DNA of 64,000 nucleotides from Variovorax sp. S12S4 (GTDB lineage: Bacteria; Pseudomonadota; Gammaproteobacteria; Burkholderiales; Burkholderiaceae_C). The notes below the pieces were generated by a model. The model made no database searches. It saw nothing but the letters and a program-made list of their open reading frames with translations, and was not told where the DNA came from. The DNA lies in contig NZ_JALPKR020000002.1 of NCBI RefSeq assembly GCF_023195515.1, forward strand, positions 4,751,001 to 4,815,000, read 5' to 3'. Made by a program: the position numbers and the translations under genes. Below are positions 37,463 through 47,091 of this stretch, piece by piece (position 1 is the first letter of the stretch; every line of letters starts with the position of its first letter).

Positions 37463-38545
37463 TCAGCCGAACGAAAAGGAAAACGCTTCCGCACCGGGGT
37501 CGAGAAACTCGATCTCGAAGAGCCGGTCGGCAACCGGTCCGGCCTGGCGTATCAACTGGTACATGCGCTGGTAGTCGAGCATTCCGTAGCCCTGCTCGTC
37601 CACATCGACACCGTGCGACGCACCCGGCGGCTTGCCGTCGATGCGCACGCGAAAGCGCACGGGCGTGCCGCGAGCCGCTGGCCCCGGTCCCATGACCAGG
37701 TGCAGGTCGCGTGCCTGAAAGCGATAGACGACCCGCCCGTTCGCGGCTTGCGAGGTGGCGGATTCCGGCCCGATCGTCCAGTCGCCGGACAAGGCCCACT
37801 GATCGGACGCAAGCCTCGAAGGCGAGGCATAAAGCTGGCGCCTGTCCGGCACAACGCCACCGGGAGAAGCAAAGTACTGCGAGCGTGCGTAGCCGACATA
37901 GTTCTCCGGCGACTTGAGGTTCTTCCAGTCGGCGGCGGCCTCCGCGCCGCGGGCGTCGACTGCGACCAGATCGGTGCTTGCCGCAGGTGAGCCCGCTTCG
38001 GACAGCAGCTGCTGGATGATTCGCTCCGACCGGGCGTAGTCGCCTTCGCCGAACTGATGGGCCCTGATTTTTCCCTTGGCATCTATGAAATAGAGCGCCG
38101 GCCAGTACGCATTGCCGAATGCGCGCCAAATCCTGTGGTCGCTGTCGATCACCACCGGGTATCCGACGCCGATGTCCTTGACCGCCCGGCGAACGTTGCC
38201 CGCGTCTTTTTCGAAAGCGAACTCGGGCGAATGCACGCCGATGACCACCAGCCCCTGGCTTTTATATTTGTCGAACCAGGCCCTGACATAGGGATACTCG
38301 CGCCGCCAGTTGATGCACGAGTAAGTCCAGAAATCGATGAGCACCACCTTGCCGCGCAAGCTTTCCGCGGTCAGCGGCGGCGAGTTGAGCCATTGCTCGG
38401 CGCCGTCGAGCGAACGCAGGCCGCGCCCGGAAGATGGGTCCTGGTTAGAGGACGCCCAGGCCGATGCGATCGGCTGCGGCGCGACCCCGCCGCCGGCCAC
38501 GGCAATCATCGACGCCAGCACCATGCCGCAAGCAAGCAGCTTCAT
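37463..38545 (-). CDS. Exported thioredoxin-fold protein with C-terminal beta domain (DipZ-like), degenerate CxxC
   Basis: 360 residues, signal peptide about 1-30. The thioredoxin domain (about 55-190) matches the periplasmic part of DipZ: VVLIDFWTYSCINW, but the usual CINC site is CINW, so the second Cys is lost and thiol-disulfide exchange in the normal way is impossible. The C-terminal 150 residues correspond to the carbohydrate-module-like beta domain of DipZ (RVVYRFQARDLHLVMGPG). The DipZ membrane domain is absent. It sits 29 bases downstream of the epoxide hydrolase gene in the box-I operon. A single Cys could form mixed disulfides or peroxidase chemistry (inference). Confidence 0.88.
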   Translation of the reverse strand: MKLLACGMVLASMIAVAGGGVAPQPIASAWASSNQDPSSGRGLRSLDGAEQWLNSPPLTAESLRGKVVLIDFWTYSCINWRREYPYVRAWFDKYKSQGLVVIGVHSPEFAFEKDAGNVRRAVKDIGVGYPVVIDSDHRIWRAFGNAYWPALYFIDAKGKIRAHQFGEGDYARSERIIQQLLSEAGSPAASTDLVAVDARGAEAAADWKNLKSPENYVGYARSQYFASPGGVVPDRRQLYASPSRLASDQWALSGDWTIGPESATSQAANGRVVYRFQARDLHLVMGPGPAARGTPVRFRVRIDGKPPGASHGVDVDEQGYGMLDYQRMYQLIRQAGPVADRLFEIEFLDPGAEAFSFSFG

Positions 38546-38574
38546 GGAGAGATCTCCGTCGGTGGCCGTGCCGC

Positions 38575-39923
38575 TCAGCGCAACGGCCTGAACGCCGCGC
38601 GAATCTCTGCGCTGAAGAGTTCGGGCTGCTCCCAGGCAGCAAAGTGGCCGCCCTTGTCGACCTCGTTGAAATAGATCAGCTTGTGGTAGCTGCGCTCGAC
38701 CCAGCTGCGCGGTGCGCGATAGATTTCACCCGGAAACACCGTGACCGCCGCGGGCAGCGAAATGCTCACCGCATTGAAGTTGTTGGCATTGTTTTCCCAG
38801 TAGAGCTGCGCCGCGGAAGTTGCCGTTTTCGTGACCCAATAAAGCGTGATGTCGTCGAGCATCTCGTCCTTGGTGAAGGCCTTGTCGGCATTGCCGCCGC
38901 TGTCGCTCCATTCGGTGAACTTGTCGTAGAAGAAGGCGGCCAGCCCTGCCGGGGAGTCCTCCAGGGCATAGCCCAGCGTCTGCGGGCGCGTCACCATCAT
39001 GGCGGCGTAGCCGGCGCCCTTCTTGTACAGGTAGTCCATCGCTTCGAAGGCGGCCCTCTCCTTTTCTGAAAGGCCGGCGGGGGCAGGCTCTCCATTGTTC
39101 AGGGCCTTGGCCACATCGGGCGGTATGGTCGCGGGCATGTTGACGTGGATGCCCAGCAAACCCTCCGGCGCCTGGAGGGCCATCTTGTCGGCTACGACCG
39201 AACCCCAGTCGCCCCCTGCGACACATAGCGCTTGTAGCCCAGGCGCTTCATCAGCACGTCCCAGGCGCGCGCAATGCGCTCGGGGCCCCAGCCGGCGCGT
39301 TTCGGCTTGCCCGAAAAGCCGTAGCCGGGCATCGAAGGCAGCACCAGGTGAAAGGCGTCCTCGGCCTTGCCGCCATGCGCGGTGGGATCTGTGAGCGGGC
39401 CGATCACCTTCAGCATTTCCATCACGGAGCCGGGCCAGCCGTGGGTCATGATGAGCGGCATGGCATTGGGGTGCCGCGAGCGCACGTGCGCAAACTGGAT
39501 GTCGAGCCCGTCGATTTCGGTCACGTACTGCGGCAGCGCATTGAGCCGCTTCTCGATTTTTCGCCAGTCGTATCGGGTGCCCCAGTAGTGCACGAGCGGC
39601 TTGATCTTTTCCAGCCGCACGCCCTGCGAGAGATCGTCGACCGTCTCGCGCTCTGGCCAGCGCGTGGCCAGCACACGGCGGCGAAGGTCGATCAGCACGG
39701 CTTCGGGCACGTGGATGCGAAATGGCCGGACCGAGGTGTCGCCCGTGGGCGCGCGTTGCGCCGGAAAAGCGCTCCCCGCCGGGCCTTGAAGATCGTCGCC
39801 GGCGGTCTTCTGCGCCAACGCGCGAGAAGAAGAGAGAGCGCCGAGGCCGGCGGCCCCTGCGGCTGCGGAAGCCGCAAAAAAACGGCGCCGGGTGGTGGGC
39901 GCGGTTGCTGAAGACATGGTCAT
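38575..39923 (-). CDS. Tat-exported epoxide hydrolase (EHN type), copy 1, one frameshift
   Basis: About 449 residues when corrected. Tat signal TTRRRFFAASAAAG. An EHN N-terminal part (VRPFRIHVPEAVLIDLRRRV) precedes an alpha/beta hydrolase core: HGWPGS, the nucleophile Asp in GGDWGS, and His in KGGHFAAWEQP. The frame breaks at the C5 run 39212-39216 (should be six): one frame ends YVSQGATGVRS-stop, the other continues GDWGSVVADKM. It is a close paralogue of the gene at 59404. Promoter with the 43-bp box at 39985, first gene of a four-gene operon. Hydrolyses epoxides to diols in the periplasm. Confidence 0.88.
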
Positions 39924-39984
39924 CGTCCTTCCGGTGTGGGTGTTCGGTGAGGTGCGCGCGCAATGGCATGCGAGGCACGCCGTG

Positions 39985-40027
39985 ATCAAAGCAGAACGCC
40001 TCGGGAACAGCCATTGCACAAAGGTGT
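39985..40027 (-). promoter_or_regulatory. 43-bp regulon box 2 (epoxide hydrolase operon)
   Basis: Minus strand: GACACC-TTT-GT-GCAAT-GG ... TTCTGCTTTGAT, 43 bases, ending 61 bases before the ATG. Back to back with box 3, 24 bases apart. Confidence 0.7.
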
Positions 40028-40051
40028 CGGTGGCGCCGAACACCGCCTTCG

Positions 40052-40094
40052 ATACCTTCGTTCAATCGACGACTTGCCTCTGGTCTGGTGTCAT
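40052..40094 (+). promoter_or_regulatory. 43-bp regulon box 3 (VOC-crotonase-molybdenum hydroxylase operon)
   Basis: GATACC-TTC-GT-TCAAT-CG ... GTCTGGTGTCAT, 43 bases, ending 42 bases before the ATG at 40137. Confidence 0.75.
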
Positions 40095-40136
40095 GGGCTC
40101 AGCAAATCCTTTTGTCCCCAACACGTGGAGTTCAAG

Positions 40137-40637
40137 ATGAACAAGGTTCAGAGCCATGAGAAAACGGCAACTGATGCGAGCGGCGATGCGGTCGAGATGA
40201 AGCTCGAAGTCGTCGTGCTGCCGGTGGCCGATGTCGATCGCGCCAAGCGCTTCTATGCAAACCTGGGGTGGCGCCTCGACGCCGACTTTGCGAACGCCGA
40301 CGACTTGCGGGTGGTACAGCTGACACCGCCGGGTTCGCCCTGCTCGGTCATCTTCGGAAAGAACGTGACCGCGGCGACACCGGGCTCGGTGCATGACCTG
40401 ATGCTGGTGGTGAGCGACATCGAGGCCGCCCGCACGCATCTGATTGCAAGGGGCGTCGAAGTCAGCGCGGTGTTCCACGACGCGGGCGGTGTGTTTCACC
40501 ACGCCGGAACGGCGGCCCGCGTGCCGGGCCCCGATCCGCAGCGGCGCTCCTATTGCTCGTGGGCATCGTTCTCCGATCCGGACGGCAATGGCTGGCTGCT
40601 GCAGGAAGTGACGACGCGGCTCCCCGGCCGCGTGTAG
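40137..40637 (+). CDS. VOC (glyoxalase/bleomycin-resistance) family protein, copy 1
   Basis: 166 residues from the ATG at 40137. One VOC module set: VVLPVADVDRAKRFYANLGW near residue 22, LMLVVSDIEAARTHL near 83 and WASFSDPDGNGWLLQEV near the end, with VFHDAGGVFHHAG in between. Members bind metal and act as glyoxalases, dioxygenases or resistance proteins; the metal ligands cannot be assigned safely. It is a clear paralogue of the gene at 49223. It opens a five-gene operon under box 3. Confidence 0.9.
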   Translation: MNKVQSHEKTATDASGDAVEMKLEVVVLPVADVDRAKRFYANLGWRLDADFANADDLRVVQLTPPGSPCSVIFGKNVTAATPGSVHDLMLVVSDIEAARTHLIARGVEVSAVFHDAGGVFHHAGTAARVPGPDPQRRSYCSWASFSDPDGNGWLLQEVTTRLPGRV

Positions 40638-40667
40638 CGCGCATTGCACCAGCAGCGAGTAGCCGCC

Positions 40668-40880
40668 ATGGACGTCGCAGCCCTGACCGCACTGCTCCGC
40701 GAAACGGAGCTTCACCACGGCGCCTACGAAGCAAGCGCGCCCAAGCACCACTGGTCGGACTGGTATGCCGCCTTCATCGCGGCCCGCTCGCGGGGCCAGA
40801 CGGTCGAGGAGGCAAGGACCGCCGCCGCGCTTCACATGCAAGAGATTCTTCGCACCCGCTCCCTCCTGGAGAAACCATGA
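40668..40880 (+). CDS. Small helical protein, stand-alone form of the VOC C-terminal tail domain
   Basis: 70 residues from the ATG at 40668, mostly helical: ALTALLRETELHHGAYEA and HHWSDWYAAFIAARSRG. The paralogous VOC protein at 49223 carries a related segment at its own C-terminus (ALRRARAAHAE ... DWPTWFAEYVV), so the two polypeptides 40137 and 40668 probably interact. The stop overlaps the next start (ATGA at 40877). Confidence 0.75.
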   Translation: MDVAALTALLRETELHHGAYEASAPKHHWSDWYAAFIAARSRGQTVEEARTAAALHMQEILRTRSLLEKP

Positions 40881-41720
40881 ACACACCCACCCCGCAGATC
40901 AAGCTCACGCAGCACACACCGGCGTACTGGACCGCCACGTTCGACCATCCACCCATCAACGTGATCGGTCCGCCCACCATCGTCGAGCTCGACGCGCTGA
41001 TATCGCGCCTCGAAACCGATGCCGAGGTTCGTGTCGTGGTGTTCGACAGTGCAAACCCGGAGTTCTTCCTGGCGCACTACGACATGTTCGTCGACAAGGC
41101 GACCACCATGGCCATGAAGCCGGGCCGCTCGGGCATGCACCCCTGGCTGGATGTGCTGACGCGCTTGAGCCGGGTGCCGGCCGCCACCATTGCCTGCATT
41201 CGCGGCCGTGCGCGGCGCGGGCAGCGAATTCGCGCTCACCTGCGACATGCGCTTTGCAAGCCGCGAAAAAGCGGTGCTGGGCCAGTTCGAGGTGGGCGTG
41301 GGCGCTGTTCCCGGCGGCGGCCCCATGGCGCGCCTGCCGCGGCTGATGGGCCGCGGCCGCGCACTCGAGGTGCTGCTCGGTGCGGACGACTTCAACGGCG
41401 AGCTGGCCGAGCGCTACGGCTATGTGAACCGGGCCTTGCCCGACAACGAGCTGCTGCCCTTCGTCGATGCATTCGCACGCCGGCTGGCGGGCTTCGACAA
41501 GCGCGCCATCGCCGAGACCAAGGCATTCGTCGACCAGGCCAGCCTGCCGCCCGACAGCGAGCTTCCGCCGGCCCTCATGGCCTTCTACGCATCGGTTGCC
41601 AGGCCCGAGACGCGGGCCAGGTCGGCGGCACTGGCCGCCAAGGGACTGCAAACGCTTTCCGACCTCGAGCTGCGCCTGGGCCACCACGTGGCCCAGTACG
41701 CCGCACCTTCGCAGGCCTGA
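40877..41720 (+). CDS. Crotonase-fold (enoyl-CoA hydratase/isomerase-like) protein, copy 1, one frameshift
   Basis: About 280 residues when corrected. Crotonase signatures: TFDHPPINVIGP, a first oxyanion segment around EFFLAHYD and the second in GSEFALTCDMRFASREKAVLGQFEVGVGAVPGGG. The frame breaks in a CG-repeat at 41208-41222 (IRGRA then GAGSEF in another frame; two bases appear missing). The usual catalytic Glu pair is not obvious, so it may not be a hydratase. A paralogue with a signal peptide lies at 45311. Third gene of the box-3 operon. Confidence 0.85.
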
Positions 41721-41750
41721 CCACGGCCGCAAACCCCACGGAGAAAACCA

Positions 41751-42221
41751 ATGATCACACTCAACGTGAACGGAAAGAACCGCGCCCTCGATGTTCCCGC
41801 GGACATGCCCCTGCTGTGGACGCTGCGCGACGTGCTGGGCATGACCGGCACCAAGTTCGGCTGCGGCATGGGGCTTTGCGGCGCATGCACGATCCACATC
41901 GACGGGCAGCCGGCGCGCTCCTGCCTCACCCCGGCTTCGGCCGCGGTGGCAAAGAAGATCACCACCATCGAAGCGATCGGCGCCACGCCGGCAGGCAAGA
42001 AGATCCAGGCGGCCTGGCTTGCATCGGACGTGCCGCAATGCGGCTACTGCCAATCGGGCCAGATCATGTCGGCCTGCGCACTGCTCGCGGCCAACGCCAA
42101 GCCGAGCGACTCGGACATCGACGCGGCAATGTCCGGGAATATCTGCCGCTGCGGCACCTATCCCCGCATTCGCGCGGCTATCCACCAGGCCGCCGGTTCG
42201 GCCACGGAAGCCGCGAAATGA
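41751..42221 (+). CDS. 2Fe-2S subunit of a molybdenum hydroxylase (isoquinoline 1-oxidoreductase alpha-like)
   Basis: 156 residues. First plant-type cluster: [18 protein letters not shown] plus a later Cys; second cluster: [11 protein letters not shown] and [10 protein letters not shown]. It hands electrons from the molybdenum site of the next protein to an acceptor. The stop overlaps the start of the large subunit (ATGA at 42218). No FAD subunit gene is present, as in the IorAB type. Confidence 0.95.
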   Translation: MITLNVNGKNRALDVPADMPLLWTLRDVLGMTGTKFGCGMGLCGACTIHIDGQPARSCLTPASAAVAKKITTIEAIGATPAGKKIQAAWLASDVPQCGYCQSGQIMSACALLAANAKPSDSDIDAAMSGNICRCGTYPRIRAAIHQAAGSATEAAK

Positions 42222-44410
42222 AAACCGAACCCATCGACACCTCCATGGTCGCGCCGGCCTCCCGCCGCGGCTTTCTCGCGGTGACAGCCTCCGGCGTTCT
42301 GGGAGCGACAGGCGGAGGGCTGCTGCTGGGCTTCGGCCTGCCCGCGCGCGCCGAAATACGCGACACCCTCACGACGCAATCGGCCTTTGCGCCCAATGCC
42401 TTTCTGCGCATCGACCGCGCCGGCAAGGTCACGTTCGTGATGCCCGTCATCGAGATGGGGCAAGGCACCTACACCTCCGTGCCGATGCTGATTGCCGAAG
42501 AGCTCGAGGTCGATGTCGATAAGGTCGCCATTGAGCATTCGCCGCCCGACGACAAGATCTACGTCAACCCTTTGATCGGCGTGCAGATGACGGGCGGCTC
42601 CACCGCCATTCGCGGCACCTACATTCCGCTGCGGCGTGCAGGCGCAACGGCGCGCGTGATGCTGGTTGCGGCAGCGGCCAAGCGCTGGAACGTCGAGCCC
42701 TTCACCTGCCATGCCGAAAACGGCCAGGTCGTGCACGGCGCCACCGGCCGCCGGCTGGGCTACGGCAGTCTGGTCGACGCCGCCGCGAAGCTGCCGGTGC
42801 CCGAGAAGGTCGCGCTCAAGGAGCCACGCGACTTCAAGCTGATAGGCACGCCGCATCGCCGGCTGGACACCTCGGGCAAGGTCGACGGTAGCGCAAAGTT
42901 CGGCATCGACAGCCGTCTGCCGGGCATGAAGTTCGCCGTTGTCGCCGCGTCGCCCACCTTCGGCGGAAAGCTGGTTTCGCTCGACGAGGCAAAGGCCAAG
43001 GCGATGCCGGGCGTGACCCAGGTGGTGCGGCTCGGCGATGCGGTTGCAGTCGTGGGCCGCCACACATGGGCAGCCAAGCAGGGGCTTGCGGCGGCCAATC
43101 CGCAGTGGGATGCGGGGCCTAACGCGCAGCTTTCCACCGCAGACATCGTGGCGCAGCTTGCCTCCGCATCGCAAAAACCCGGCGTGCCCGCCCGGCACGA
43201 CGGCGATGCCGCCGCCGTCATGGCACGCGCCGCACGCAGGATGGATGCGGTGTACGAGCAGCCCTTTCTTGCACACGCGGCCATGGAACCGATGAACTGC
43301 ACGGTGCACATCACGCGGGCCGGCTGCGACATCTGGGTCGGCACGCAGGTGCCGGGCCTCACGCAGGCTGCCGTCATGAAGGTGACGGGCCTGAAGCGGG
43401 AGCTGGTCCGCATTCACAACCACCTGCTGGGCGGCGGCTTCGGCCGGCGGCTCGAATTCGACGGCACCGTGCGCGCGGTGCAGATTGCGCAGCAAGTCGA
43501 AGGGCCCGTTCAGGTGCTGTGGACGCGCGAGGAAGACATTCAGCACGACATGTACCGCCCGTACTACTACGACCGCCTGAGCGCGGGCGTGGATGCGACC
43601 GGCAAGGCACTTGCCTGGACGCACCGCATCGCCGGCTCATCCATCGTGGCGCGCTACTCCCCGGCGTGGATCAAGAACGGCGTCGATCCGGATGCGGTCG
43701 ATGGATCGGCGAACCAGCCCTACGGATTCAGCGACATCCATGTCGACTGGGTGGCACTGGAGCCGCCCGGTGTTCCGACCGCGTTCTGGCGCGGCGTGGG
43801 CGTGACGCGGGGAACCTTCGCGGTCGAGAGCTTCGTGGACGAGCTGGCGGCCAATGCAAAGCAGGACCCGCTCGCCTACCGCGTGGCCCTGCTCGACAAG
43901 AACCCACGTGCCAGGGCCGTTCTGCAGCTTGCCGCACAACAGGCCGGCTGGGGCAAGCCGCTGCCGGCGGGCCAGGCCCTCGGCATTGCGCTTTGCACGG
44001 GCTTCGGCAGCTACATCGCGCAGGTCGTGCAGGTGAGCACCGACAAGGACGGCACGGTGCAGCCGCTGCACGCATGGTGCGTGGTCGACTGCGGCGTCGT
44101 GGTCAACCCCGACACGGTGCGCGCACAGATGGAAAGCGGCATTGTGTTCGGCCTGTCGGCGGCGCTGTACGGCGAGATCACCATCAAGAACGGCCGCGTG
44201 GAACAGACCAACTTCGGCGACTACCGTGTGCTGCGCATCAACGAGATACCGCAGATCGACGTACACATCGTCAAGAGCCTCGAAGCGCCCGGCGGCATTG
44301 GCGAGCCCGGCACCTCGTGCGTGATGCCGGCACTGACCAACGCCATCTTCGCCGCCAGCGGCAAGCGCATCCGCAAGCTTCCGGTTGCAGAGCAGCTGCG
44401 CACGGCGTAG
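42218..44410 (+). CDS. Tat-exported molybdopterin-binding aldehyde oxidase/isoquinoline oxidoreductase beta subunit
   Basis: 730 residues. A Tat signal ([15 protein letters not shown], about 16-45) sends it to the periplasm. IorB-type repeated domains follow: [27 protein letters not shown] (pterin binding) near 410 and the catalytic-Glu motif [10 protein letters not shown] near 690. It oxidises aldehydes or N-heterocycles with water as oxygen donor; the substrate cannot be read. A cytochrome acceptor gene is not adjacent. Last gene of the box-3 operon. Confidence 0.94.
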   Translation: MKTEPIDTSMVAPASRRGFLAVTASGVLGATGGGLLLGFGLPARAEIRDTLTTQSAFAPNAFLRIDRAGKVTFVMPVIEMGQGTYTSVPMLIAEELEVDVDKVAIEHSPPDDKIYVNPLIGVQMTGGSTAIRGTYIPLRRAGATARVMLVAAAAKRWNVEPFTCHAENGQVVHGATGRRLGYGSLVDAAAKLPVPEKVALKEPRDFKLIGTPHRRLDTSGKVDGSAKFGIDSRLPGMKFAVVAASPTFGGKLVSLDEAKAKAMPGVTQVVRLGDAVAVVGRHTWAAKQGLAAANPQWDAGPNAQLSTADIVAQLASASQKPGVPARHDGDAAAVMARAARRMDAVYEQPFLAHAAMEPMNCTVHITRAGCDIWVGTQVPGLTQAAVMKVTGLKRELVRIHNHLLGGGFGRRLEFDGTVRAVQIAQQVEGPVQVLWTREEDIQHDMYRPYYYDRLSAGVDATGKALAWTHRIAGSSIVARYSPAWIKNGVDPDAVDGSANQPYGFSDIHVDWVALEPPGVPTAFWRGVGVTRGTFAVESFVDELAANAKQDPLAYRVALLDKNPRARAVLQLAAQQAGWGKPLPAGQALGIALCTGFGSYIAQVVQVSTDKDGTVQPLHAWCVVDCGVVVNPDTVRAQMESGIVFGLSAALYGEITIKNGRVEQTNFGDYRVLRINEIPQIDVHIVKSLEAPGGIGEPGTSCVMPALTNAIFAASGKRIRKLPVAEQLRTA

Positions 44411-44587
44411 CAAGGTCGCGGCGCGCACGTCCCGCCGCGGCTCATTGATTACACCGGGTATCTGCTGTTGTTCTCGCCCCGGTTATTTAAACCTCCGGAA
44501 AGGCCGCATCTGCCAATCAGCAGCGGCTGCTGAAGCCCTTCTTCGAATCCGCTGCTTCCCATCGACTCTCTCTTCAAGGAAAACATC

Positions 44588-45301
44588 ATGAGCATCGACT
44601 CCAAGGTTGTGGTGATCACAGGCGCATCGCAAGGCATCGGCGAAGCGCTGGTCAAGGCCTATCGCAAGGCGGGCTTTCGCGTTGTCGCCAACTCGCGTTC
44701 CATCGGCGCCAGCACCGATCCGGACATCCTGAACATTGCGGGCGACATCGCCGACCCCGCCACGGCCGACAAGATCGTCAGCGAGGGCCTGAAGCGCTTC
44801 GGCCGCATCGACACGCTGGTGAACAATGCCGGCATCTTCTCGGCCAAGCCCTTTACCGAGTTCACCCTGGCCGACTGGAGCAACAATCTATCGACCAACC
44901 TGAGCGGCTTCTTCCACGTGACCCAGCGCGCGGTCAAGCAGATGGAGTCACAGGGGTCGGGCCATATCGTCCAGATCACCACCAGCCTGGTGGACCAGCC
45001 CATCAACGGCGTGCCTTCGGTGCTCGCATCCATTACCAAGGGCGGGCTGAACGCCGCCACCAAGTCGCTTGCCATCGAGTACGCCGCGCGCGGCATTCGC
45101 GTCAACGCAGTGGCCCCGGGCATCGTCAAGACGCCCATGAACCCGCCGGAGATGCATGCCGCGCTGGACAAGCTGCACCCGGTCGGCCGCATGGGCGAGA
45201 TCAGTGACGTCGTCGGCGCGGTGCTGTTCCTGGAAAACGCACCCTTCGTGACCGGCGAGATCCTGCATGTGGACGGCGGCCAGTCCGCCGGCCACTGGTA
45301 A
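44588..45301 (+). CDS. SDR-family protein lacking the catalytic Tyr
   Basis: 237 residues. Rossmann start VVVITGASQGIGEALV and NNAGIFSAKPF, both normal for SDRs. The Ser position is in QITTSLVD, but the Y-x3-K motif reads A-S-I-T-K (VLASITKGGLNAATKSLA), so Tyr is replaced by Ala. A nearby AAVAPGIVKTPM end is typical. As I recall, a subgroup of proteobacterial SDRs shares this change. Oxidoreductase activity is therefore doubtful. The 177 bases upstream carry no 43-bp box; ATG at 44588. Confidence 0.88.
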   Translation: MSIDSKVVVITGASQGIGEALVKAYRKAGFRVVANSRSIGASTDPDILNIAGDIADPATADKIVSEGLKRFGRIDTLVNNAGIFSAKPFTEFTLADWSNNLSTNLSGFFHVTQRAVKQMESQGSGHIVQITTSLVDQPINGVPSVLASITKGGLNAATKSLAIEYAARGIRVNAVAPGIVKTPMNPPEMHAALDKLHPVGRMGEISDVVGAVLFLENAPFVTGEILHVDGGQSAGHW

Positions 45302-45310
45302 ACGCAGGCG

Positions 45311-46263
45311 CTACTTCGGCGATTGCCCGAGCTTGCCGGTGTACTCCGGCAGGCGTCTCTCGACGTCGGGGTTGGTCTGCAGGCCCAGCTCCATCAACTC
45401 CGACAGCCGCTTCTGCGCCGCGGGGCGCTTCACCGAACCCAGAAAGGCCTCCCACTCGGCGCCGATCTGGTCATTGGGGGTAGGCTGTTGAGGTTGACCA
45501 GGCCCTTGATGTCGGCAATCGTCTGCTTGTCGAAACCGGAGATGCGGCGCGCCATTGCATCGACGAAGGCGTCCAGCTCGGCGTCGGGCAGCGCACGGTT
45601 CACGTAGCCGTAGCGCTCTGCAAGCTCACCGCCAATGTCGCTGCCGGTCAACAGCACCTCCAGCGCGCGGCCGCGCCCCATCAGCCGTGGCAGGCGCGCC
45701 ATGGGTCCGCCACCGGGAACAAAGCCGGCGCCAATCTCGAACTGCGACAGCATTGCCTTCTCTCGGCTGGCGAACCGCATGTCGCTGGCCAGGGCCAACT
45801 CGCTGCCGACACCGCTCGCGCGCCCGCGGATCAACGCAATGGAAACCACCGGCGCCTTGCTGATCCGCACCAGCATGTCCGGCAACTGCGGCAGGCCGGT
45901 CGGCCCCGGCGGCAAGCTGGTCGTGTCGGTGAGCGGCGGCACAAAGTCGTAGTGCGTCAGGAAGAAATTGGGCACGTCGCTGTCGAACACCACAACCTTC
46001 ACCTGCGGGTCGGCCTCGATTGCGGTGACGGCCTTGTTCAGCTGAGGGGTCGTGTTCGGCCCGTAGATGTTGAACGGCGGGTTGTGAAAAGTCACTCGCC
46101 AGTATTCGGGTGTGACGCGGGTGATGCGGACCTGGTCGTTGGCATTGGTGGCCGAACGCGGCTTGGCGGCCTGCGAAGCCTTCGAGGTGCTCTGCGAATA
46201 CGCAGGCGCCGTGAATGCAATGCCGGCGGCAATGAGCGCCGCGGCGAGTAGGTGCAACTTCAT
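45311..46263 (-). CDS. Exported crotonase-fold protein, copy 2, one frameshift
   Basis: About 317 residues when corrected, ATG at 46263. A signal peptide (MKLHLLAAALIAAGIAFTAP, cleavage after about 25) is unusual for this fold. The core parallels copy 1: TFHNPPFNIYGP, FFLTHYDFVPP, GRASGVGSELALASDMRFAS and FVPGGGPMARLPRLMGRG. The frame breaks at the G5 run 45476-45480 (should be six); the true C-terminus reads NDQIGAEWEAFLGSVKRP to EYTGKLGQSPK, ending at 45311. Convergent with the SDR gene by nine bases. Confidence 0.85.
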
Positions 46264-46573
46264 GGTGGTGAATCTCCAAGGCAATGGTGAGGATGTGCGG
46301 GGTGCACTTCGTGAGCCGAGCTGCCGTCTGGCCGGCGCATCGTTTCCCGACCAGAAAGAATAGGAAGTCCCCGGGCACTCGGCATCTCGCTGAATCCATA
46401 CCGGCGCTCTTGGAGAAAGTCGTACGCGAACGTACGGCTTCAGCCGGAGCAAGCACCCCTTGCAAGAGCGCTTTCATTGCGGCATCAGACGGGGAATCTC
46501 ATCGCTGTTCCGCCGATCGGCCGTGCGGTACCGCCGACACACTGTGCCGGTCGCCACAACACAGAGTCAGCCT
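46264..46573. promoter_or_regulatory. 310-bp divergent promoter region with a 9-4-9 inverted repeat
   Basis: Lies between the exported crotonase (minus) and EF-hand gene (plus). At 46418-46439 AGTCGTACG-CGAA-CGTACGGCT forms an inverted repeat with one mismatch, a good operator candidate. No 43-bp box and no ORF of its own was found. Confidence 0.4.
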
Positions 46574-46987
46574 ATGACCATCACGAACAAACTAACCAAT
46601 CCCCTGGCATGCATGCTGGACAACGCGTTCACCAAATTCGACGCGAACAAGGACGGCAAGCTCAACGCCGAGGAGTACCGGTCTTTCTACGAAATCCTCA
46701 AGCCCGGCATTGCGCTGGACGAGAACGACAAGCTGTCCATCAGCGAGCAGGAGTATCGAGGCCGCATGGACGGCAATTCAGACGGCGGCGTGAGCCGCAC
46801 GGAGGTGCAAGGCACGGGCGTTCTGATGCCTGCTGAACTCACCGGCGAGTCGCTGGAGTCGATGCTCCAGTTTCTGCTTACCCAGACGAGCGCCAGCGCG
46901 CTGGCCGCTGCCAACATGCTGGCCAAGGATGAAGCTGAGGCCGAGCCCGAAGCTGCGGCGCAAGACAAGATACAGCCGGCGACCTGA
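46574..46987 (+). CDS. EF-hand calcium-binding protein
   Basis: 137 residues from the ATG at 46574. Two EF-hand loops are complete: DANKDGKLNAEE near residue 23 and DGNSDGGVSRTE near 66. No signal peptide, so probably cytoplasmic. The C-terminal third is Ala/Glu-rich and helical. It lies just upstream of box 4. Bacterial EF-hand proteins buffer or sense calcium; the partner is unknown. Confidence 0.85.
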   Translation: MTITNKLTNPLACMLDNAFTKFDANKDGKLNAEEYRSFYEILKPGIALDENDKLSISEQEYRGRMDGNSDGGVSRTEVQGTGVLMPAELTGESLESMLQFLLTQTSASALAAANMLAKDEAEAEPEAAAQDKIQPAT

Positions 46988-47007
46988 AGCTTCCGGGCCG
47001 GGAGGCA

Positions 47008-47050
47008 ACACCATCGTCCAATCGACAGGACCATGGCTGTGCGATGAGAT
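47008..47050 (+). promoter_or_regulatory. 43-bp regulon box 4 (alpha/beta hydrolase-cupin operon)
   Basis: ACACC-ATC-GT-CCAAT-CG ... GCGATGAGAT, 43 bases, ending 41 bases before the ATG at 47092. The -10 end is the least conserved of the set. Confidence 0.6.
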
Positions 47051-47091
47051 GCGCGCTCACGCATCGCACCTCTGACCACAAGGAGCTTCCC

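Noticed and set aside
44450..44500. ATTACACCGGGTATC upstream of the SDR gene as another regulon box
   Set aside because: Only ACACC matches; GT, CAAT and the TGTGAT end are missing at the fixed distances.
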